The position numbers and the translations under genes are program-made. Shown here piece after piece: positions 1-6,507 of a DNA stretch of 12,500 bases (position 1 is the first letter of the stretch; every line of letters starts with the position of its first letter). The DNA is from Penaeus vannamei (taxonomy: Eukaryota; Arthropoda; Malacostraca; Decapoda; Penaeidae): contig NC_091555.1 of NCBI RefSeq assembly GCF_042767895.1, positions 28,235,036 to 28,247,535 of the forward strand. Direction: 5' to 3'. Below the pieces are notes generated by a model. It was not told the origin of the DNA. It saw only the letters and a program-made list of their open reading frames with translations, and made no database searches.

Positions 1-1056
1 TCTGATGAGGTCCGCAGAGTTCTTCAGGTGAGAATCACTGATGACTCCCATGGCGGCGGAGAGGGGTTTCGCCAAACACTTCGCCAGGCGATGGGGAGCG
101 CTGCCAATGCCAGACGTGATCGGTCTCATCGGCACACCTGGCTTGTGTACCTTCGGGAGACCTCTCATGGACGGGTTGCGGGGGGCCTCCTCCAGCAGGT
201 GAAGCAAGCCTTTCCCCTTAGCCGACCGCAGGAGTACGTCCCTCGCCTTCTTCTTAAACCTGGCAGCTTCCATCTTACCCTCGCCTTTCGTCACTTTCCT
301 GTAAACAGAAGCATCGGAAAGTAAATCGTTCATTTTACATATATAGTCAGTCTTATCCATAACAACAATACCCCCACCTTTGTCTGCCTGGGTGATGACG
401 ATGGTCTCGTCGTCGCGTAGGCTCTTCAACGCAGTGACGTATCTGCGAGGGATCGCCGGGGAGCGTGACGACGCATCGGCAACACAGCAGGCGGTGATCC
501 CTTGGATGAACCCTTTGTCGACATCACTGTCGGTCCAGCGGTGGTTCGAGACAACGTAGTCGATAAGGTCCTTGTTGTCCAGCCCGGTGCTGAATTTGAG
601 TCCAAGGGAGAGGGCTTCTAGTTCCGTGTGGGTAAGACGTTTGGAGGACATGTTTCTAAGAAGATCACTACGTCCAGCTTTTGACCATCTGCTCTTGCTG
701 CATATGCGGTGTAATTTCTCCTGATGTTTGACTCGTTGAGCATGATCTTCCTGTTGGAGTTGGAGGACCAGCCCATGGGGAAGGTGTTCGCCCTCGAGTT
801 CGTTCCGGAGTTCATAGAGTCGATGTTGAAGGGTCCTAATGGCCTCCACAAGGAAGGCCCGAGCGCTATCAGGGAACGGATGCTCGCCGGATTTAAACTG
901 GCTCGGAGCTGAAGGTGGCAACACTTGCTCAGCCAAGCAGTCCATCAGGAAACAACGTCGATTCTTGACACTCTGGATCTTGCGTCTTGTGAAGAAATCC
1001 CGGGGAGGGGCAGACCGCTCGCCACTCATACCGTAAGAAGGATGAACCGTATTCAT
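1..1056 (-). pseudogene. Partial RT-endonuclease gene of the inverted copy (N-terminal part only in window)
   Basis: On the minus strand this encodes the first 352 residues of the element protein, from the Met codon equivalent to 1610 (complement of 1056) to the sequence just before RT motif A. It contains the basic/helical N-terminal region, the DKGGG motif and the PKVHKP...RPI motif. The catalytic aspartates and the endonuclease would lie beyond base 1 and cannot be seen. No frame disruption is visible. Since the fragment lacks the TATA box that precedes complete units, it probably has no promoter of its own and is called a pseudogene. If the copy is complete outside the window, it would instead be an intact inverted gene. 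Confidence 0.75.
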
Positions 1057-1110
1057 GTGGACAAATGTGGAAAGGTATGAATGAGAACGAATATCTTCAC
1101 AATACAAGAG

Positions 1111-1153
1111 ATGTATTTGACCGGTTTCGATTATATCTTCGTCAGAAATACAT
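1111..1153 (-). ncRNA. Type I hammerhead ribozyme in the inverted copy
   Basis: The reverse complement has the same core as the direct-copy ribozymes: CTGACGA (complement of 1139-1145), GAAA (complement of 1125-1128) and an 8-bp stem I formed by 1111-1118 and 1146-1153. Predicted cleavage in the minus-strand RNA is between the complements of 1119 and 1118. It would act only in minus-strand transcripts. The inverted copy ends 2 bp beyond this ribozyme's stem I. Confidence 0.8.
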
Positions 1154-1155
1154 AC

Positions 1156-1482
1156 GATATGGCATACTATGGTGAAACTGGACGTGGCTTCAACACCAGG
1201 ATCTACGAACATCGCGCCGACGTCCGTCACCATAGAAATTCCAACGCCATGGTGGTTCATGTAGATGAAGCTGGACATCTACCGAACTGGAAAGAAGCTG
1301 AAACAATCCATGAAGGATTAAGCAAACACAAAAGGAAGGTCATGGAAGCTGCATACATCGCGACAGAGAAAAACATGAACACCGCATCGGGTAGATTCAA
1401 ACTATCCAAGGTCGCGGCAGCAATTATACGCACAACAAGCGCGAGGTCACGGTCATCAGGTGATTCATCAGCTCCGATGTAA
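1156..1482 (+). pseudogene. 5'-truncated copy: C-terminal part of the GIY-YIG endonuclease
   Basis: This is the last 108 codons plus stop of the element protein, matching 3605-3931 in unit A. It starts at the Asp codon just after the second zinc-finger cysteine, so it lacks the RT, the first half of the GIY-YIG core (the AVY strand) and both cysteines. It keeps the YYG segment, the R-x2-EH segment, the H-x5-H pair and the conserved Glu. The upstream neighbour is the inverted copy, joined at 1155/1156 with one shared base (C). It cannot encode a functional enzyme. Its 3' end still supplies the TATA box for unit A, so it acts as the leading pseudo-LTR. Confidence 0.92.
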
Positions 1483-1490
1483 TATAAATA
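1483..1490 (+). promoter_or_regulatory. Putative TATA box driving unit A
   Basis: TATAAATA begins on the base after the endonuclease stop codon (TAA 1480-1482). Counting 28-30 bp from its first T reaches 1511-1513, exactly the start of the ribozyme and the point where the inverted copy ends. This spacing suits a Pol II TATA box and start site. No convincing initiator is seen. The same AT-rich stretch (AATATAAATA) contains variant poly(A) signals, so it may instead or also end the upstream transcript. Confidence 0.55.
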
Positions 1491-1512
1491 TGCTGTGTAT
1501 TCTCCAAAATGT

Positions 1513-1555
1513 ATGTATTTCTGACGAAGATATAATCGAAACCGGTCAAATACAT
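1513..1555 (+). ncRNA. Type I hammerhead ribozyme, unit A
   Basis: Seen directly: stem I is a perfect 8-bp pairing of ATGTATTT (1513-1520) with AAATACAT (1548-1555). The core CTGACGA (1521-1527) matches CUGANGA. Stem II is GAT (1529-1531) with ATC (1535-1537) and an ATA loop, preceded by one extra A at 1528. GAAA is at 1538-1541. Stem III is ACCGGT (1541-1546), followed by the cleavage-site C at 1547. Predicted self-cleavage is between 1547 and 1548. Minimal hammerheads with very short stem III are known from PLE pseudo-LTRs. The palindromic stem III cannot close well as a monomer hairpin, which favours activity as a dimer. The short stem II and extra A are the weak points. Confidence 0.85.
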
Positions 1556-1609
1556 CTCTTGTATTGTGAAGATATTCGTTCTCATTCATACCTTTCCACA
1601 TTTGTCCAC

Positions 1610-3931
1610 ATGAATACGGTTCATCCTTCTTACGGTATGAGTGGCGAGCGGTCTGCCCCTCCCCGGGATTTCTTCACAAGACGCAAGATCCAGAGTGTCA
1701 AGAATCGACGTTGTTTCCTGATGGACTGCTTGGCTGAGCAAGTGTTGCCACCTTCAGCTCCGAGCCAGTTTAAATCCGGCGAGCATCCGTTCCCTGATAG
1801 CGCTCGGGCCTTCCTTGTGGAGGCCATTAGGACCCTTCAACATCGACTCTATGAACTCCGGAACGAACTCGAGGGCGAACACCTTCCCCATGGGCTGGTC
1901 CTCCAACTCCAACAGGAAGATCATGCTCAACGAGTCAAACATCAGGAGAAATTACACCGCATATGCAGCAAGAGCAGATGGTCAAAAGCTGGACGTAGTG
2001 ATCTTCTTAGAAACATGTCCTCCAAACGTCTTACCCACACGGAACTAGAAGCCCTCTCCCTTGGACTCAAATTCAGCACCGGGCTGGACAACAAGGACCT
2101 TATCGACTACGTTGTCTCGAACCACCGCTGGACCGACAGTGATGTCGACAAAGGGTTCATCCAAGGGATCACCGCCTGCTGTGTTGCCGATGCGTCGTCA
2201 CGCTCCCCGGCGATCCCTCGCAGATACGTCACTGCGTTGAAGAGCCTACGCGACGACGAGACCATCGTCATCACCCAGGCAGACAAAGGTGGGGGTATTG
2301 TTGTTATGGATAAGACTGACTATATATGTAAAATGAACGATTTACTTTCCGATGCTTCTGTTTACAGGAAAGTGACGAAAGGCGAGGGTAAGATGGAAGC
2401 TGCCAGGTTTAAGAAGAAGGCGAGGGACGTACTCCTGCGGTCGGCTAAGGGGAAAGGCTTGCTTCACCTGCTGGAGGAGGCCCCCCGCAACCCGTCCATG
2501 AGAGGTCTCCCGAAGGTACACAAGCCAGGTGTGCCGATGAGACCGATCACGTCTGGCATTGGCAGCGCTCCCCATCGCCTGGCGAAGTGTTTGGCGAAAC
2601 CCCTCTCCGCCGCCATGGGAGTCATCAGTGATTCTCACCTGAAGAACTCTGCGGACCTCATCAGACGTCTGCAGGGTTCTGTATATAAAAATAAAAAACT
2701 GGCTAGTTTTGACGTTAAATCCCTTTTTACAAATGTACCCACAGATGGAGCTATCCGGGCAGTCGAGAGGGTCACCGGATCCATGGTAGATGACGAACTT
2801 CCACTGCCAAAGCACCACTTCATAAGCCTCGTGAAGTTGTGTGTGGACTTCGGCTTCTTCGAGTTCGCTGGGGATGAGTACCAGCAAATCAGCGGCCTCG
2901 CCATGGGGTCCCCTCTGAGCGCTGTCCTGGCCTGCCTCTTCATGGAGACGCTGGAAAGGGACCACTACAGGGATATAATCGGAAGGCACTCAACTTGGCT
3001 TCGTTACGTAGATGATGTCCTCGTCATTGTCCCCAGAAGGTCGTGTCTGCACCATACACTGACGCGGCTGAACTCCGTCCACGAGAAAATCCAGTTCACC
3101 GTGGAGGAAGAAGAGGATCAGAAGTTACCTTTCCTGGACACTCTGATCCATCGGGGTGATGAAGACCTACGTTTTTCTGTATACAGGAAGCCGACTAATA
3201 AAGATGATTATATCCATTATTACTCCGCACACAGCAATAGAACTAAATCTGGGGTTGTGATTGGGTTCTTCCTCCGGGCACTGAGGATTTGCAGCCCTGA
3301 GTTCCTTGAAAGTGAAGTTACATATGTAATTGATTCTTTCATGAAACATAAATACCCCAAAGGTCTCCTGCTGAACCTCAGAAAGAAGGCGGAGAACATA
3401 CTTTCAAGATCTAACCCCGTGATATCCTCCAATTTTCTCATATTACCTCCATGTAATCTCTCCCAGGCGATCAGCAAATACTTTGGCAATACTATGAACA
3501 TCGCCAGCACATCCGGGGAAAAGATACATGACCTAATACGAGAAAAGAAACAACAGAAAAGCAACACCGACAGTGCAGTATACCGCATACCCTGCAGCGG
3601 TTGCGATATGGCATACTATGGTGAAACTGGACGTGGCTTCAACACCAGGATCTACGAACATCGCGCCGACGTCCGTCACCATAGAAATTCCAACGCCATG
3701 GTGGTTCATGTAGATGAAGCTGGACATCTACCGAACTGGAAAGAAGCTGAAACAATCCATGAAGGATTAAGCAAACACAAAAGGAAGGTCATGGAAGCTG
3801 CATACATCGCGACAGAGAAAAACATGAACACCGCATCGGGTAGATTCAAACTATCCAAGGTCGCGGCAGCAATTATACGCACAACAAGCGCGAGGTCACG
3901 GTCATCAGGTGATTCATCAGCTCCGATGTAA
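1610..3931 (+). CDS. Penelope-like reverse transcriptase with GIY-YIG endonuclease, unit A
   Basis: This enzyme would nick target DNA and copy the element RNA from the exposed end. A helical, charged N-terminal region (about residues 64-120) precedes the RT. RT motifs in order: DKGGG (225-229), PKVHKP...RPI (301-313), motif A FDVKSLFTNVP with Asp368, motif B AMGSPLS (431-437), motif C YVDD (466-469, Asp468/Asp469), PFLD (507-510) and VYRKPT (524-529). The GIY-YIG endonuclease follows: AVY (656-658), paired cysteines 662/665, YYG (669-671), Arg680, Glu683-His684, His700/His706, Trp710 and Glu729. The CCHH arrangement is typical of PLE endonucleases. All expected catalytic residues are present and the frame is open, so the gene looks functional. 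The start at 1610 is the first in-frame ATG after the presumed transcription start and ribozyme; ATG 1637 has a better context (G at -3). The frame is also open upstream to 1460, through the ribozyme. Confidence 0.93.
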   Translation: MNTVHPSYGMSGERSAPPRDFFTRRKIQSVKNRRCFLMDCLAEQVLPPSAPSQFKSGEHPFPDSARAFLVEAIRTLQHRLYELRNELEGEHLPHGLVLQLQQEDHAQRVKHQEKLHRICSKSRWSKAGRSDLLRNMSSKRLTHTELEALSLGLKFSTGLDNKDLIDYVVSNHRWTDSDVDKGFIQGITACCVADASSRSPAIPRRYVTALKSLRDDETIVITQADKGGGIVVMDKTDYICKMNDLLSDASVYRKVTKGEGKMEAARFKKKARDVLLRSAKGKGLLHLLEEAPRNPSMRGLPKVHKPGVPMRPITSGIGSAPHRLAKCLAKPLSAAMGVISDSHLKNSADLIRRLQGSVYKNKKLASFDVKSLFTNVPTDGAIRAVERVTGSMVDDELPLPKHHFISLVKLCVDFGFFEFAGDEYQQISGLAMGSPLSAVLACLFMETLERDHYRDIIGRHSTWLRYVDDVLVIVPRRSCLHHTLTRLNSVHEKIQFTVEEEEDQKLPFLDTLIHRGDEDLRFSVYRKPTNKDDYIHYYSAHSNRTKSGVVIGFFLRALRICSPEFLESEVTYVIDSFMKHKYPKGLLLNLRKKAENILSRSNPVISSNFLILPPCNLSQAISKYFGNTMNIASTSGEKIHDLIREKKQQKSNTDSAVYRIPCSGCDMAYYGETGRGFNTRIYEHRADVRHHRNSNAMVVHVDEAGHLPNWKEAETIHEGLSKHKRKVMEAAYIATEKNMNTASGRFKLSKVAAAIIRTTSARSRSSGDSSAPM

Positions 3932-3939
3932 TATAAATA
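3932..3939 (+). promoter_or_regulatory. Putative TATA box driving unit B
   Basis: TATAAATA directly follows the unit A stop codon (3929-3931). Its first base is 30 bp before the unit B ribozyme, which begins at 3962. It lies in the transcribed 3' end of unit A, as expected of a pseudo-LTR promoter. Confidence 0.55.
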
Positions 3940-3961
3940 TGCTGTGTATTCTCCAAAATGT

Positions 3962-4004
3962 ATGTATTTCTGACGAAGATATAATCGAAACCGGTCAAAT
4001 ACAT
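3962..4004 (+). ncRNA. Type I hammerhead ribozyme, unit A/B junction
   Basis: The sequence is identical to the unit A ribozyme: stem I 3962-3969 with 3997-4004, CTGACGA 3970-3976, GAAA 3987-3990, ACCGGT 3990-3995. Predicted cleavage is between 3996 and 3997. Together with the ribozyme at 1513 it would release a 2449-nt monomer from a read-through transcript. Confidence 0.85.
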
Positions 4005-4058
4005 CTCTTGTATTGTGAAGATATTCGTTCTCATTCATACCTTTCCACATTTGTCCAC

Positions 4059-6380
4059 ATGAATACGGTTCATCCTTCTTACGGTATGAGTGGCGAGCGG
4101 TCTGCCCCTCCCCGGGATTTCTTCACAAGACGCAAGATCCAGAGTGTCAAGAATCGACGTTGTTTCCTGATGGACTGCTTGGCTGAGCAAGTGTTGCCAC
4201 CTTCAGCTCCGAGCCAGTTTAAATCCGGCGAGCATCCGTTCCCTGATAGCGCTCGGGCCTTCCTTGTGGAGGCCATTAGGACCCTTCAACATCGACTCTA
4301 TGAACTCCGGAACGAACTCGAGGGCGAACACCTTCCCCATGGGCTGGTCCTCCAACTCCAACAGGAAGATCATGCTCAACGAGTCAAACATCAGGAGAAA
4401 TTACACCGCATATGCAGCAAGAGCAGATGGTCAAAAGCTGGACGTAGTGATCTTCTTAGAAACATGTCCTCCAAACGTCTTACCCACACGGAACTAGAAG
4501 CCCTCTCCCTTGGACTCAAATTCAGCACCGGGCTGGACAACAAGGACCTTATCGACTACGTTGTCTCGAACCACCGCTGGACCGACAGTGATGTCGACAA
4601 AGGGTTCATCCAAGGGATCACCGCCTGCTGTGTTGCCGATGCGTCGTCACGCTCCCCGGCGATCCCTCGCAGATACGTCACTGCGTTGAAGAGCCTACGC
4701 GACGACGAGACCATCGTCATCACCCAGGCAGACAAAGGTGGGGGTATTGTTGTTATGGATAAGACTGACTATATATGTAAAATGAACGATTTACTTTCCG
4801 ATGCTTCTGTTTACAGGAAAGTGACGAAAGGCGAGGGTAAGATGGAAGCTGCCAGGTTTAAGAAGAAGGCGAGGGACGTACTCCTGCGGTCGGCTAAGGG
4901 GAAAGGCTTGCTTCACCTGCTGGAGGAGGCCCCCCGCAACCCGTCCATGAGAGGTCTCCCGAAGGTACACAAGCCAGGTGTGCCGATGAGACCGATCACG
5001 TCTGGCATTGGCAGCGCTCCCCATCGCCTGGCGAAGTGTTTGGCGAAACCCCTCTCCGCCGCCATGGGAGTCATCAGTGATTCTCACCTGAAGAACTCTG
5101 CGGACCTCATCAGACGTCTGCAGGGTTCTGTATATAAAAATAAAAAACTGGCTAGTTTTGACGTTAAATCCCTTTTTACAAATGTACCCACAGATGGAGC
5201 TATCCGGGCAGTCGAGAGGGTCACCGGATCCATGGTAGATGACGAACTTCCACTGCCAAAGCACCACTTCATAAGCCTCGTGAAGTTGTGTGTGGACTTC
5301 GGCTTCTTCGAGTTCGCTGGGGATGAGTACCAGCAAATCAGCGGCCTCGCCATGGGGTCCCCTCTGAGCGCTGTCCTGGCCTGCCTCTTCATGGAGACGC
5401 TGGAAAGGGACCACTACAGGGATATAATCGGAAGGCACTCAACTTGGCTTCGTTACGTAGATGATGTCCTCGTCATTGTCCCCAGAAGGTCGTGTCTGCA
5501 CCATACACTGACGCGGCTGAACTCCGTCCACGAGAAAATCCAGTTCACCGTGGAGGAAGAAGAGGATCAGAAGTTACCTTTCCTGGACACTCTGATCCAT
5601 CGGGGTGATGAAGACCTACGTTTTTCTGTATACAGGAAGCCGACTAATAAAGATGATTATATCCATTATTACTCCGCACACAGCAATAGAACTAAATCTG
5701 GGGTTGTGATTGGGTTCTTCCTCCGGGCACTGAGGATTTGCAGCCCTGAGTTCCTTGAAAGTGAAGTTACATATGTAATTGATTCTTTCATGAAACATAA
5801 ATACCCCAAAGGTCTCCTGCTGAACCTCAGAAAGAAGGCGGAGAACATACTTTCAAGATCTAACCCCGTGATATCCTCCAATTTTCTCATATTACCTCCA
5901 TGTAATCTCTCCCAGGCGATCAGCAAATACTTTGGCAATACTATGAACATCGCCAGCACATCCGGGGAAAAGATACATGACCTAATACGAGAAAAGAAAC
6001 AACAGAAAAGCAACACCGACAGTGCAGTATACCGCATACCCTGCAGCGGTTGCGATATGGCATACTATGGTGAAACTGGACGTGGCTTCAACACCAGGAT
6101 CTACGAACATCGCGCCGACGTCCGTCACCATAGAAATTCCAACGCCATGGTGGTTCATGTAGATGAAGCTGGACATCTACCGAACTGGAAAGAAGCTGAA
6201 ACAATCCATGAAGGATTAAGCAAACACAAAAGGAAGGTCATGGAAGCTGCATACATCGCGACAGAGAAAAACATGAACACCGCATCGGGTAGATTCAAAC
6301 TATCCAAGGTCGCGGCAGCAATTATACGCACAACAAGCGCGAGGTCACGGTCATCAGGTGATTCATCAGCTCCGATGTAA
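4059..6380 (+). CDS. Penelope-like reverse transcriptase with GIY-YIG endonuclease, unit B
   Basis: The protein is identical to unit A over all 773 residues, including motif A Asp368, the YVDD at 466-469 and the endonuclease CCHH and Glu729 residues. The period of 2449 is one more than a multiple of three, so this gene lies in a different reading frame from unit A. The open frame extends upstream to 3909 and overlaps the end of the unit A gene by 23 bp. It appears intact. With no substitution relative to unit A, the two units are either very recent duplicates or homogenised. Confidence 0.93.
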   Translation: MNTVHPSYGMSGERSAPPRDFFTRRKIQSVKNRRCFLMDCLAEQVLPPSAPSQFKSGEHPFPDSARAFLVEAIRTLQHRLYELRNELEGEHLPHGLVLQLQQEDHAQRVKHQEKLHRICSKSRWSKAGRSDLLRNMSSKRLTHTELEALSLGLKFSTGLDNKDLIDYVVSNHRWTDSDVDKGFIQGITACCVADASSRSPAIPRRYVTALKSLRDDETIVITQADKGGGIVVMDKTDYICKMNDLLSDASVYRKVTKGEGKMEAARFKKKARDVLLRSAKGKGLLHLLEEAPRNPSMRGLPKVHKPGVPMRPITSGIGSAPHRLAKCLAKPLSAAMGVISDSHLKNSADLIRRLQGSVYKNKKLASFDVKSLFTNVPTDGAIRAVERVTGSMVDDELPLPKHHFISLVKLCVDFGFFEFAGDEYQQISGLAMGSPLSAVLACLFMETLERDHYRDIIGRHSTWLRYVDDVLVIVPRRSCLHHTLTRLNSVHEKIQFTVEEEEDQKLPFLDTLIHRGDEDLRFSVYRKPTNKDDYIHYYSAHSNRTKSGVVIGFFLRALRICSPEFLESEVTYVIDSFMKHKYPKGLLLNLRKKAENILSRSNPVISSNFLILPPCNLSQAISKYFGNTMNIASTSGEKIHDLIREKKQQKSNTDSAVYRIPCSGCDMAYYGETGRGFNTRIYEHRADVRHHRNSNAMVVHVDEAGHLPNWKEAETIHEGLSKHKRKVMEAAYIATEKNMNTASGRFKLSKVAAAIIRTTSARSRSSGDSSAPM

Positions 6381-6388
6381 TATAAATA
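6381..6388 (+). promoter_or_regulatory. Putative TATA box driving unit C
   Basis: TATAAATA begins on the base after the unit B stop codon (6378-6380) and 30 bp before the unit C ribozyme at 6411. Confidence 0.55.
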
Positions 6389-6410
6389 TGCTGTGTATTC
6401 TCCAAAATGT

Positions 6411-6453
6411 ATGTATTTCTGACGAAGATATAATCGAAACCGGTCAAATACAT
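6411..6453 (+). ncRNA. Type I hammerhead ribozyme, unit B/C junction
   Basis: Sequence and predicted fold are identical to the first copy: stem I 6411-6418 with 6446-6453, CTGACGA 6419-6425, GAAA 6436-6439. Predicted cleavage is between 6445 and 6446. Confidence 0.85.
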
Positions 6454-6507
6454 CTCTTGTATTGTGAAGATATTCGTTCTCATTCATACCTTTCCACATT
6501 TGTCCAC

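Larger units (their letters stand above)
1..1155 (-). mobile_element. Partial inverted copy of the Penelope-like element (5' portion)
   Basis: This segment is the reverse complement of 1511-2665 (position x pairs with 2666-x); I found no mismatch in the parts compared. It carries, on the minus strand, the ribozyme, the 5' leader and the coding sequence up to just before RT motif A, and it runs off the left edge. Its inner end at 1155 is abrupt: it matches the start of the ribozyme region but lacks the TATA box and everything upstream of it. Inverted 5' fragments next to direct PLE copies are a known outcome of PLE integration. The fragment shares the unit A-C alleles, not those of D and E. 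Confidence 0.93.
1..2665. repeat. Long inverted repeat: arms 1-1155 and 1511-2665, spacer 1156-1510
   Basis: The arms are each 1155 bp and match as reverse complements, separated by a 355-bp spacer made of the truncated direct copy. The left arm runs to the window edge, so the true repeat may be longer. A transcript across it could fold into a long double-stranded RNA hairpin; that consequence is inference. Confidence 0.93.

Noticed and set aside
1460..1609. Start of the RT protein at the GTG at 1460
   Set aside because: A GTG start inside the previous gene and upstream of the TATA box is not credible for a eukaryotic Pol II gene; ATG 1610 or 1637 is preferred.
1815..2048. 77-codon plus-strand open frame (MWRPLG...)
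   Set aside because: Out-of-frame shadow inside the N-terminal part of the RT gene, with no independent start signal or domain.
2682..2698. AT-rich TATA-like/poly(A)-like stretch
   Set aside because: It encodes the lysine-rich VYKNKKL segment just before RT motif A in every unit, and no start site or ribozyme follows it.
2342..2989. 215-codon minus-strand open frame, repeated in units B, C and D, with a shorter form in each partial copy
   Set aside because: It lies fully antisense to the conserved RT core, shows no recognisable domain, and its recurrence only follows from the tandem repeat. The other minus-strand open frames in each unit were rejected for the same reason.
3196..3201. AATAAA poly(A) signal
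   Set aside because: It lies inside the RT coding region (the PTNKDD segment), far from the 3' end of the unit; no canonical AATAAA was found near the stop codon.
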